NCBI RefSeq assembly: GCF_965638725.1
Contig: NC_134961.1
Coordinates: forward strand, 5,176,641-5,240,640
DNA length: 64,000 nucleotides
From: Aptenodytes patagonicus
Taxonomy: Eukaryota; Chordata; Aves; Sphenisciformes; Spheniscidae
Reading direction: 5' to 3'
Below are positions 25,101-37,600 of the stretch, in pieces (position 1 is the stretch's first letter; each line of letters starts with the position of its first letter). Both the position numbers and the translations under genes were made by a program. The notes beneath the pieces were generated by a model. It had not been told where the DNA came from and searched no databases. It saw nothing but the letters and a program-made list of their open reading frames with translations.

Positions 25101-28100
25101 GGTGTGTGCCGCTGTACCGGGACTGGGCATTGCTGGTGCTGGGCACCGCTGGCCATCCTGAAGAGTCGGGGCTGGTGAGCCTCTGGCTGAATGCTGGCCA
25201 TGAACCTGCTGCGTGCTGCTCTCACCAGCTGGCGGCTAAAGGTGCCTTTTGCAAGTGTTCAGACACCGTCGGGAGAGCGTTGGAGAACTAATTTGCTGGT
25301 ATTTAATGGCTGATGCTGTTACTGCCGGGCCAGGATCCTGCGGATGAGGGAAAGGCGCTGGGAAGTAAAACCTGCTCGGGAGCGCCCAGGCTCGTGCCGG
25401 CCTGCGCGGATGCTGCTACTCCATCACTACTTTGTCCCCCGGCTGCGGCTGAGCATGCCGTGAGGACGGGCTGTGCCAGGCTGGTCACCGAGCCGGTGTG
25501 CAGTGCCAATGTCCACCTCTGCCCCGGGTTTCTGTCCTGTTCTGCAGCTGGGACACGTGGGACTCACCCTCCTGGTCCCCTCTCCCCAGAGGGATGGGGG
25601 CCAGCGCAGCCCGCCTGGCGCAGGAACGATCCCGCCGGCGGGCTGGCTCTTCGTGTCGGGCTGAGAGGGATCTTTAAGCCGTAATGAAATGTTAATAGTA
25701 TTTTCCAACTCAATACGGGAGTAGAAAATGAGGTGTTTAACGCTGGGCTCCGCAGCGACAGGAGCAATCAGCCTGAGAAATGGGAAGCTGGCGATGCAGC
25801 GCTGGCCTCGGCACAGCCTGACAGCCCCATGCTGCCAGGCCTGCTCCGGTGATGGATGGGTGCCGGTGCCCGGCACGAGCCACCCGGCCAGGGAAGCACG
25901 GTGCTGGAATGGTGTGGGAGAGTGGCTGGCAGGGTAATGCTGAATCTGCCTGGGTCTCCTTGGGTCTTGCCGGCAAGGTCACTACTGGCCGCCTGGTGAG
26001 AACCGAGCAGATTGAGGTGGTTGTGGGCCTGGGGTGCCCCGGGGCGCAGCAGGCTGATGGGACCCCAGCTCTGTGCCCTGCCATGGCCCATATCAGCTGG
26101 AGACAGAGTAGGTTGGAGCTGTTGCCCAAGCAGCTGCCACGGGCACAGCCCAGGCACTGCTTCTCCGAGCACCATGCCCACCGGCGGCTGGCTGCTCTGC
26201 ACCAGCGCTGCTCTGCCAGCGTGCATCCGTGTGCGCCTGTGTGCATCCGTGTGCATGCATGTGCCCGTGTGCATGCGTGCATCCATGTGCATGCATCTGC
26301 CCCTGTGCATCCATGTGGATGCATGTGCCCATGTGCATCTGCCCCTGTGCATCCGTGTGTGTTATGTGCCCCTGTGGATCCATGTGCATGTGTGTGCCCC
26401 TGTGCATCGTGTGCCCATGTGCATCTGCCCAGTGCATCCGTGTGCCTGGGGCCATCTCTGCTGGTCACTTCGGCAGTGCCTTCTCCCTGGCCTGGCATGG
26501 GGCTCAGTGCTGGGGACGGCTCTCGGCAGCGGCAGTGGCAGCCGCCGGCTGATCCCTTCCAGATGTGGCTGCTGGGAGCCTGGCTCCGTGCTGCCTCCTT
26601 GCCGAGGCCCCCGTAGGTTTTTGGTCCGTGGCTGCTGGAGCCGTTGGAGCAGACAAAGCAGCTGCCTGCCTGGCTCCTGCATTGCAGCTGGGCTGTTTAC
26701 GGCACGCTCCTCGCGGCTGTGCAGCTCCGCAGCAGCTATTCTCCCGGCTGTCTCCACTCCAGTGTGCGCGGATCCTGGAGGTGTCTGTGACTAAGCCCCG
26801 GCTCCCAGCAGGGATGGGGCAGGTGGTCCCGCACTGCCCCTGCCAGCCCCCCCCCAGCGCCCACTGTGCTGGGGACACTGGGGACACTGGGACGGGTCCT
26901 GTGAGCCCTGCCCTTCCCCTGCAGCACTGCCAGGCCCTCGGGAGCAGTGTGACGCCTCCGGCCAGGCTTCCAGTGCTCAGGGCAGTTGCATGGCATCGCC
27001 TGGCTGCACATCCACATGCTGCCTATCCACCCTGGCAATGACCATGGCATCACTAAACTGCCAGCCCATGCTCCCACAGAGCTGCCCATCACCATGCCCG
27101 TCCTGCCTGCAGGCACCGCCGGGAAAGCCGCCACAGTGCGGAGGGTGCATGGGTGGGCACGGTGCACCAGCGCGCGCGGAAGCCAGGCTGTTATGTGGAC
27201 AAGGACAAATGATGGCACTAAAGGGACCGTTTTTAAAATAGACCCCAGGGCCTGTTTTACCCACGTATGGCGTGGAAGCTCAGAGCCCAGTGCTGCAGCA
27301 TTGCTTATTGCCCTCTTATTTATCTGGGCTGCCCGCATGCACACGCATGCACACAGGCACATGCTCTATTTATGTCGGGGAGCTCCCCACGACTTCCCAG
27401 TGACATCTGGACTGTGGCTGGGTTTGTGGGAGGCCAGATGATAGTGACTATTTGTTATTTAACAATGCTTTAAGATACACAGAGCTACTGGTCCCTCCCT
27501 GCAGGGCAGCGTGGCTGGGGTCAGTCCTCCCAGGGCTCCCTGGCCCTGTGGAGGAGATGAGGAGGATGGAGACAGGGCCAGGCAGGATCGCCTCTGCCCC
27601 AGGGTGGAGGCGAGTGGTGCCAGCATCTGCCCCTCTCTGCTTCCTTGTCCTGGGCAGCCTCTGCTCGGGCACCAAGGCTGCTCGGTGCCAGCCATGCTGG
27701 GATGAGGACTCAGGGATGGACAGGCAGACGCAGGCTGGCGGTGGCCCCACGCAGCCCCGTCCCGTCCCCTGCCGTGGCAGCCTCGCTGTGCCGGCGGTGA
27801 CTCCTTCCAGCCAGGGTGATTACTGAAAATTACCTGTTTGCCGCCGCCCCGGCGTGGGGAGGGCAGGCTGTCAATTAAGGCTCCGTGGAAGCGGCACCAA
27901 CACGCATTTCTGCAGAGACGAGGGTGGGCGTACGGCTGGCACCGGGCCAGCGGCGACAGGCGCAACAGGGCTGGTGTGATGCTTGGTGCTCGTCCTGCGG
28001 GGCCGAGCGTGGCACCCCGTGTCCCACCTGCAGGGCCAGAGCCAACGCATCACTGCGCTGCCTGCACCCCTGCCCATCCCTGCTGCCGGCTTTCCTGCAT

Positions 28101-28637
28101 CCCCGGTTGCACGGGGCTGAGTCACCGGCAGCCTTTGCATGGCAGAGCCGTGCAGCCCTGTGTGTTATTCAGGGGTCAGTGGGTCTGCAGGCAGCCTGGA
28201 GCGGGCAGGAGGCTGCCGGGACTTCACAGGCAGCGACCCCGCACTGGGATGGAGCGTCTGCAGAGCTGGGGGGCTGCACGGCTGAGCCCCAAACCAGGGC
28301 TGGGGGAGGCCCTGCGGTGCTGGGGGCTGGGGCTGCCCCGGGGGAATCCAGCTGATGTAGCACCAGTGGGAACAGCTCAGCCGGGCTCCACGGCACCACG
28401 CGGCAAAGGTCGGGTGAGGATATGGCTCGGCGATGCAGGGGGAGTGGGGGTGCTCACGGTAGCTGCTGGTGAGCAGTGCTGGCGGGCACCGTGGGGTGCT
28501 GGGTCCCCTGGCCAGCTCCAGCCCCAGATTTTCAGCGGGACGGCTCTACCTTGGGTACACCCACATCCCCCGTCCCCGCCTGCCCTGGCAGCCTGCAGGG
28601 TCAGCCCCTCGTCCTCCCCTGGGATCAAAAAGTTTCC

Positions 28638-28668
<31 letters not shown>

Positions 28669-31600
28669 TCAGAGAGGAGTCCCCACTGCCTCTTGAAAGT
28701 TGCATTTAAATTGCTTCATCCTGGCCCCAGGGGACAGCCCTGCGCTGCTGCAGCACCGTGACTCAGGCTGCCACAGCCTATTGATTTTAAAGTGCAGATT
28801 TCTCTGCTCCCCGGGGAAGGCTCCGTGCGAGGGCCGGGCATCCGGAGCACCTGCTGGGCGCAGGGCCAGCATTCCCCAAAAGTGCCTTGGGATTTGGGGA
28901 ATGGCTTCTGATGGGCACCGGGGCACCCAGCTGTGGGTGTCCAGATGTGACGGGCACTGGGGTGTCCAGCTGTGATGGACAGTGAATATCCAGCTGTGGT
29001 GGGCAGTGGGTGTCCAGCTGGTGAGTGTCCAGCTGTGATGGGTAGTGGATATCCAGCTGTGATGGGCACTGGAGGATCCAGCTGTGGTGGGCAGTGTGTG
29101 TCTAGCTGTGATGGGCAGTTGTTTTCCAGCTGTGATGGGCAGTGAATATCCAGCTGTGGTGGGCAGTGGGTGTCCAGCTGGTGGGTGTCCAACTGTGATG
29201 GACACTGGGGTGTGCAGCTGTGGTGGGCATTGGGCTGCAATGGGTCCATCCCATCCCTGCCACCTCTTTGCCCCAGGCAATCCCTTCCCACGCAGCCAGC
29301 AGCCCGCGAGCTTCCCGGTGCATTATTTATACAGTCAAAATTGATCAGAAGATGATAACGGCTTCATTAGCATCTGAACATCACGTCGGCCTCGGTGCTT
29401 GACACGACCTTGGCTGCAGGAGTACAAGCCTTTCGCTGTCTGACAGCGGCGAGCACCGGCTCCCCGGCGTCCCCATTGTCACCGGACCCAGCCAGGGCTG
29501 CTCTGGCCACCTCTGTGGGGTCCCCACGGCGACACATGCTTGGGCAGAGCATGTGGCGATGCCCTCTGCCCACGCACGTGCCCCCATGGGCACCCCACAG
29601 CGTGGACCCCATCCCCGCTGCGAGGAATAAGACCACTTGTGCCAGGGCTCCTCGTGCAGCGAGTGCTTGCAGCGCCCGTTGTTTGCGTGGCGCTCGTCAG
29701 CAAGGATATAATTAAGAGCAGCTATTTTGGATGCTTCCTTTATCCGGCGGCTCACGGTGATGCCGCTGAAGGGTCCTCCCCTCCTCCTCCGAAATAGGCA
29801 CTTGGCTTTGCTGAGAATGTCTTCCCCATGGGTACTTGGTGTCATCCTGCTTGTGGGGTCCCGGGGGTCTCCATTGTGCTTGGGGGGGACACACAGGGGT
29901 CCTGCTGCAGAGGGGGGAAGCGGCAGGGATGGTAGAACTGGAGGGGAGGGGGACCACTGCAGTGGGGTGATGGAAGAGATGGGGAGGAGGATTTGGGGGA
30001 GTTGCCCCAGCTCATTTGCCGCTGTCGCCAAGCTGAGGCGGGGGGGGGCAGCGATGTCTTTCCCCTCATTAAGTAGACGTTGATTTAGCGGAGGCTGGAG
30101 CCATCTGCTCGGAGCAGCCGCCTGCTCCCTGCGAGCTGGCGCGGCGCTGCCGGGGTGAGCTGGGCGAGGATGTGCTTTGTCAGCGGGGGCTTGGCCGGGA
30201 GCCCCCGTGCCCCAGCCGGGCATCGATCGCTGCTGGCGCTGCGCTGGCGGCAGATGCAGGGGGCTGGCGCATGAGCATGCTAACGGATGCTGCGTGGCCC
30301 CGCTGCTGGGAAGGGAGAGGAGCCCCCGGCCAGGGGCCACGGAGGCACTGAGGAGTCCCACTGCGTGGGGCCTCGGACATGGATGCAGGGGAAGGGCTGG
30401 AGCAGCCGGGCACGGGGGTCTCCCCATGGTGTGCACCGGGATGCCCAGAGCAGTGGTTGGACACGGGGGTCTCCCCATGGTGTGCACCGGGATGCCCAGA
30501 GCAGTGGTTGGACATGGGGGTCTCCCCGTGGCATGCACCAGGATGACCAGACATGGCACAGGGGTGCAGGGGGTCAGGGTGACGCATGGCCGGACCCTGG
30601 GGTTGGGCAGAGCAGCTCCCCCATACATGCCCGGCCCTGCACATGCAGCCAGCTCGTGCATCGCCTGCTGTCACGGTGCCCGCCCGGGGCCGTCGCTGCT
30701 GCGGGGCAGCCGGTGCAGGCCGGCACGTGGCGGGGAGGTCAGGGCTGGCGAGGAGCTCACTGCCCTCACTGCACACAGAGAGCCGGGCTGAATTCATGCG
30801 TGCATTTAGCTACTGTGATCCTTGTGTTTAAGTAAAGGCATTTCTGGGAGTAGTGGCTGGGCTGAGCTCCCCGCGGCGGTGTTTACTCACAGCAGACGCT
30901 GTTTATAGTCAGCGTCTATGGCAGACGGCTGTGGCTCCCGGTGCGCACAGGACTCGCGGGTTGGAGCCGGACGCAGCGCTGCTGGGGCTCACTGGATCCG
31001 GCAGCGCAGCATGTCCCCCTTTCCTGGGGCCGGCGATGTGGTCCTGCTCAGCACTGTCAAGCCCCTCGGGATGCTCGCGGGGTGCAAGGTGCTCCGAGAG
31101 CCATGGGGGGGCCGTGCCGTGGGGCTGGGGTGCAAGGGGAGCCCTGTGCTCCCACGTGGCACGACCATCACCTGCGCAGCCCATGGGGAGCAAAGAGGGG
31201 ACATTGGGGTGTCCCAAGGACAGTAGTGGGGCTCAGGCGGTCTGAGCAAGGGCCCCAGTGCCGGGGGTGCCACCATCCCTCTGTGCTGCAACGTCTGCCC
31301 AATGGCCCCAGCATCTGCCTCTGCGTGGGCAGGGTGGGACGGTGCTTGTGGGTGCTCACGGGTGCTTGGTGCTCTCCGTCACCCCTCCGGTGATCCTGGC
31401 AGGGAGGACAGCCAGGGACGCACTCGGTGCCCGCTGGCAGTGTGGCCGTGCAGGAGCCCTGCTCTCCTCCCCGCCATACCCGTCTCCTTTTGTGGCCAGT
31501 ATTTTTAATTGGCAGTGCTCTCAGCTCCCTTTCCTCTCCCTTGTTAGTGGAGTTTTCCTTGTGCTTCCCAGCCATTAATGAGCTCTCCCATGTCTCGCTG

Positions 31601-34600
31601 CCCCCAGACAGGCTGCAAATCCCGCATGGCGGCAGGGGGGCTGAGACGGCCCCGGGCTGCGGATCTGGCGGTGTGTCAGGGTGCCCATCCTGCTCCCCCT
31701 GCCCCGGGAACCGCGAGCATCCAGCTGTGGCTGGGCTGTGCCGAGGGCCTGGTTGGGGTCCAGGCTCCGGCTGCGGTGCTGTGCCTTCGGCACGGCTCCG
31801 TTGTGCCCCATGCCAGGCTGCCGATGCCATGCCGGGCAAGCACGCCGCTTCATTACAGGAGGGGCTTAATTGCTGGGCTGTGGGACCATGGCGTGAAGGT
31901 TTTGCTCGCAGCCCCTCAGGAGCTTTGGTGGTGCCGGCTGGTGCGGCAGCCGCTGCCTTCCCTGCCCTGCCTGCTGCTGGTGCAAAGCCGCTGTCCCTCA
32001 AGGGCCCCGGTGCTGGTGCAGACATGGGGTTGATTCTTTGCCGGTGCCATGCTGGCTCCCACCGTCTGGGGCCTTGGCCTGCCCCCGTGGGGGTGCCAGC
32101 CGCTGTGCTGCCATCCATGCCACCATCCACACCTCGCCAATGCTGCTGGGCAGCTGGCGGCACCCCGGGGTGCTGCACCCCAGGAGGATGTGGGACCACC
32201 CGGCTGCTCCCCAGGGAACCTCATCAGACTGGTGCCACACCTAAAGACCTTTTCCCGGCAGCGCTTGAAGCCATGCCGGGGCCTGAGCTCGCCACAGCCC
32301 GGCACAGGCACCGGCAGGCTCGTGGCCGCTGCCAGAGCTTTAACGAAAGTCAAACCGCTGCGCAGCTGGAAGTCACTGACTAAGCACTTGGCACGGGCAT
32401 TGATGGAAGTGCTAAACAGATTTTGGCAGCCGCAGCCTCTTCTGCAGGTGGAGGGAGGAGAGATTCGCCACTACGGTGTGTTTGGCTGATGCCGGTTTGG
32501 CCGGTGCCGGGGGCTGCTGGCACGCACCCGGGGATCGGCGTCGCGGGGTGCAACGGTGACGCCGGTTGTGTCACCGCTGCACCCCACGACGCCGATCCCC
32601 GGGCATTGCCCCATCCCAGCCCCTCACTGGGAGCAACCCGTGGGAAAGGCCAGGCACCGCAGACCTGCTGACATCCGTCCGTCCGTCCGCGAGGACCGGT
32701 TAGCCGGAGCGGGGCCCGTCTCGGGGCCGGAGATTGGAGCCAGTGCCGGGCACAGTGCCGCTCCTGCGCCCGCCGGCTCCTTTTGTCCGCCGGCCATTTG
32801 CATCCCTGGGGGGGCGGCTCGGCCCCCTTCTCCTGGGAGCTGCTTCTTGGCGCCGGGCGGCAGCGGAAGCGGCCCTGGGCTCCTCTCCACCGGCACTGAA
32901 TGGCACCTTTGTTGGTGAGCCTGGCAGCAGCTCGGGGCTGGCGGGGACCCGCTCGGCCCCGTCCCCTGCGGTCGGTCCCGGTGCTGGGGGGCTCTGCCTG
33001 CCAGCAATGTCCAGTCCTTCCCGGGGGAGCACGGGGATGCTGCAGCGGGGATGTGGGGGGCTGTTCCCCAGGTCTGGCCGCCCCGATGGGGTTTTGTTGC
33101 TGGGGTGTTTGTTAATGTGTTAAGCGAACAGCGTGGGCTGCCAGGGCAAGGGAGGCTGGCCTGTCATGTGGAGCTCGGGCTGGTGGCGTTTTGTTTGCTG
33201 GAAGGAGGGCGAGTGGTGCTGGCTGCGGGGACCCTGTGGTGCCCCATCCCTCCCCATGCCCTGGGGGACCCTGTGGTGGCCCTGTCCCTTCCCAGGGACC
33301 CTGCGGTGCCCTGTCCTTCCCTGCGCCCAGGGGACCCCGTGGTGCCCCCGTCCCTCCCCGTGCCCTGGGGATCCCCCTGCAGTGCCCTGTCCCTCCCCGC
33401 ACCCTGGGGACCCCGTAGTGCCCCTGTCCCTCCCCGCACCCTGGGGACCCCATGGTGCCCTGTCTCTCCCCACACCCTGGGGACCCCGTGGTGCCCCTAT
33501 CCCTCCCCGTGCCCTGGGGACCCTGCTGTGCCCCTTCTCATCCCACAGCTGCCCCGTGGCACCGCGTGCCGGGAGGAGAGGCTGGGGACCTGGTTGTGGC
33601 TGTTCAGAAGCTGTCCTCCGTAGCTCTCGCCCCTCGGCACCGGGCTGTGTCATCGTTAGCAAATGTCCTGTGGCTCGGACTGTCGGGAGGCTGACGGAGC
33701 GTGGGAGGGAGCCGGTGCTGGGTGCCAGGGCCCCGGAGCCTCCGCGTGGGCAGGGAGAAACCTCTGCCACCGCCCGGTGGCTTGTCCCCGGCACGCTTCC
33801 TCCCGGGGTGAGGATGGTCGCCCCTTCTCCCTGCCGGGTTGTGCAGCCTTTGAGTTATTTCCCGTAGGCTCGGGGCCGTGCTGGTGCCGGCTTGCTGTGG
33901 CGGGCACAGGGGCTGCTGCATGGGTCCCCAGCCTGGGGCTCTGCTGTGCTGCAGCCACCCTCCTCTTCCTCCTCCTCCTGCTCCAGCTCCCTGCTGGGGC
34001 TGTGAGGAAGAGCAGGCTCACTGGAAAGCCTGAGTGGCGTTTTTCGGTTAAATCTTATGTAAATCTGGCTCCATCCTTCCTCGTGGTGCTAATTGGATTG
34101 CCCCGAGGTGGTTTGTTTCCCCACACAGGCAGGTGTGGGGTGGGAATGGGGCAGTGCCGGGCGGGGGGCTACAGGGGCAGGAGACATGCTGGGGCACGGG
34201 GAAGCATGCCAAGCTCCCCACTCTGCTGAAGCAGCCTGGCCCGGTGGCTCGGTGTGGCACTGGGCTCCACAGGGCCATGCCAGAGCCGCAGCGAGGCGAA
34301 GGAGCTGGGGAGAGAACCCTAGGCAAACCCACAGCAGCCCAAGTGGCCGGAGACTCTGGTGCCAGGAGAGGCCCTCGGGCTCTGCCACCATCGGTGGGGA
34401 CCTCTCCCCCCCACCCCAAGCCCTCCTGCCTGCAGCTGCCCGCAGGCTCGGGCAGCCCCGCACGGCACCATGCTGCGACCCGGCCCGGGCTGCAGAGCTG
34501 CAGGGAGCCGAAACCTTGGTGGGGAGGGAAACCTGGAGCTGCAGCCACGTCACCTCCCCGGCGTGCCCCGCGTCCCTGCCCTGGCCGCCTCCCGTGCTGC

Positions 34601-37600
34601 TCTAACATGCTGTCCCCTTCCCTCCCTCCCAGAGCTCCTCGGATCGGCAAAGAAAGTCAACGTCAACTTCCAAGACACCGACGGGTGAGTGGGAGCCCCG
34701 CACCCAGGCATGCATGCAGTGGGGTGCGTGGGCAAGGGTGCGCGTGCCGTGGGGTGCCATGAGCAGGGATGTGCATGCTGTGGGGAGTGGGGGGGGGGGT
34801 GCCCGGCGATGTGTGCAGCGCGGGGTGCAGCGAGCAGGAGTCTCGTGTGTCTGTGTGGGCGCGCCGGGCTCTCTGGAGTGATGCAGTCAAGCTGCCGGGG
34901 TCTGGATGGGCAAGGGCTCTCGGCCTCGTTAGCTAGCGCAGCTAAGCCCTGCCTGCACCCCTGGGCCGGTGGGCTTGCATGTAGCAGCTGCGGGCATCAG
35001 AGGAGGCAGGAGGCAAGGGCTGAAAGGCAGAGGAAGAGCTGTCCCCCACGTCTCGCCGGCCTTTTCCCAGCTCTCGCCGTGGGCTCGGGGCTCTGCGGGT
35101 GCTGTGTGGGGAGCAGCCCCGTGGGGCGCCGGGTGGGCAAGCCGTGACCCCGCCGGGCTGTGCCGCCGGTTTGCTGCTTCGCAGCTGGCATCTGACAGGC
35201 GGGGAGGAGCGAGGAAGGGGGCCGCAGGCTCACCCCTTGCTAATCACACTAATGAGGCCGCCGGCACAGGAAGGCAGACAGAGCCCCGCGGAGGAGGGGG
35301 GCTGTGGTGGGAGCAGGGAGTGCTGCTTGCAGGGCTGGGCAGCAGCCGCCCCCTGTGCCCCCCGGCTCCCCCTGCCCTGTGCCCCCGCATTGAGTGGGGT
35401 GGCAGGGCACGGGGCTGGGCGATGCTGCGTGTCCCCGGTGACGGCTCTGCTGTGGCCATGGAAATGGCACGTGAGCGGAGGGGCCGGATGGGGTCAGGAA
35501 CGGGAGGGCACGCCCTGGGGATGCACAACCGCAGCAGCCTGGGTCCCTCCTCACCCTTGCCCCTGAGCAGGGCCCCAGCACCGGGGCAGTGGCAGTGGGC
35601 ATCCCCTGGTACCCGCTGGCGCATTGGCTCTGCCAGCCTGCACGTGTGCACATGTGTGCATGCACGGATGCATGCAAGCGTGCGGATGTGCAGCAGAGCA
35701 AGTGTGTGCATGCAAGCGTGCCTGTGAGCGGGAGCATGCGTGCACGGCAGCAGGAGCGTGTGGGCACGCCGGCCAGCGGTGGGGTGGGTGCATGGTGCTG
35801 CCTGTGCGGGGCAGGGGCTGGAGGGCGCGATGTGGGCAGGGCAAGGGGTTGCATCACCCCACGGACCACCTTGTGCAGCAGCTGCTGGAGCCGGTAGGTC
35901 GCTGGAGGGCTGTGCATCATGGCAGGGCTGGGACGGCAGTTGAGAGCTGCAGGCAGGGCCCCTGCTCATGCCCTGCCTGCAACTGCCTGTGGCTACTGGC
36001 CGGCTTGGCGGGTGCAGGAACAGCCCTGCAGCAGGGGAGCAACCTCCAGCCTCCAGCCCTGCTCCTGGAAAGGATCATCCCCCAGGAACGCGCAGGGCAG
36101 ACCCAGGCTGCAGCCCGCGTGCTCTCTGCTCTGCCGCCGGCTTGCTGTGCCAGCTCAGCCAGCCCTGCTGCTGTGCCTCAGTTTCCCCATCTCTGCTGTG
36201 CTTGCTGATTCCTGAGCTGGTGGGCGCCATGCGTGAGCACCGTGCTGGTTTCCCCACGCTTGCCCAGGGGATGGTGCCATGCACGGCGCATGGCCTTTGC
36301 GGCCAGCTGGGCCGTGCCAGGGGAAGCCCCCGAGGCAGCCCAGGGGAGGGCTGCAATTTGCACCATCTTGAGCGGATTTGAGCAGGGCGCTGGAGCGGAA
36401 AATGTTGACATTTCCCAGGCAGACGTTGAGGATCGGCCTCCTGCGTGAACTGTCTGCTCTCATTGCCGCTCCCTCCTGGGGGATTGCAGGCGGCAGCTCC
36501 GCGGGGAACGTGGTGGCCGAAGTGTGCTCCCCAGCATGGATCGTGTTCCTCCTCAGCTGGGGGTCCCGGTGATGGGGGGCAGATGGGATCGCTGTCCCAC
36601 CACCCGCCACTCGGGCACCAGGCAGCCATGGGGGCCGGCAGGTCCCGCTGCAGTTCGCAGTCTGTTCCCGTGCTCCGGTGACACTGGGGTGGCCCCAGGG
36701 ATGGGACGGGGACGCTGTGCGTGACCGGGGCGCGGAGCAGTGGGGTAGCGGGTGCGAGCACAGCCGCGTGGAGGATGCCGCTGCCGGGAGCAGCAAGTAG
36801 GTCAGCTCCTGGCCTGCTTCCCAGCAATAAGCCTCCTGGTTTGGCCAGTCCTGGGGAAAGCAGAGCAGGGTATGGCACGGCAGGGCCGGGGGCTTTCCCC
36901 GCCACATGGCAAGGCCTGGCCCTGGGCAGGGGGCACCGCTGCCATCTGGCAGCCTGGGGCCCCCCCCCACTCCAGTGCCTGCGGTTGTGCTGCCGGGGCC
37001 AGGCTGGAGGAAGTGGGTCAGCGGGGAGGGCGGCTCCCTGGCACCCCCCACCCTCGGTGGGACCCCCCCTGTGCCCCTGCCCTGCCCATCGCCTCCAGCC
37101 CCATGGGGTCTCAACATCCCCAGGGAGCATTTCACCTGCGTCTATCTTGCTGCAGCATCCCCAGATCAGACCCGCTAGCCCCCGCTCCCAGCTCGGCAGC
37201 AACCCCAGCCCTGCGTCCCACCGTGCGGGCTGGGGGGGTCCCTCCTGTGGCTGCGGCGCCCCAGGGGAAGCTAAATAAAGTGATGGGCTGGAGAGCAAAC
37301 CCACGTCTGCCCTGGCACGTCCAACCTTCTGGCACTTGTTGCATGCTGGGACGTGGCCGGCTCCTGGCTCGACTCGTGGCTTGGCCACAGCTGGTCCCTG
37401 CGGCGGCTCTTTCTCCGGGTGCCCATGGAGGGATGTAGAGGTGGGGTTGCCCGGGGAGCTCGGGGACCCGTGCACGTGGGGGGCTGCGGGAGGCAGAGCA
37501 GGTTCCCTGGGGTGCTGCAGTGGATGCAGGCTCGAGGCCACGCTGCCGGACAGGGGCTGGCAGGGCTGTGGAGGGGACAGGGACGTGGGACCCCTGACAC

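Larger units (their letters stand above)
19234..34632 (+). other. CASKIN1: CASKIN1 intron 1 (15.4 kb)
   Basis: Donor GCCA|GTGAGT, acceptor CCTCCCTCCCAG. The intron carries TG-rich repeats (19.77-20.17 kb), several minisatellites, an A25 run (28644-28668), a long hairpin (32527-32603) and AT-rich islands at about 21510-21840, 23180-23345, 23920-24090, 25670-25740, 27210-27330 and 29310-29400. None carries an exon I can support. Long introns next to the first exon of neuronal genes often hold enhancers, so the AT-rich islands are the places to look. Confidence 0.75.

Noticed and set aside
28620-28670. Poly(A) run as the tail of a retroposed gene
   Set aside because: Sequence before the A-run shows no gene-like or SINE/LINE sequence I recognise and I see no target-site duplication.
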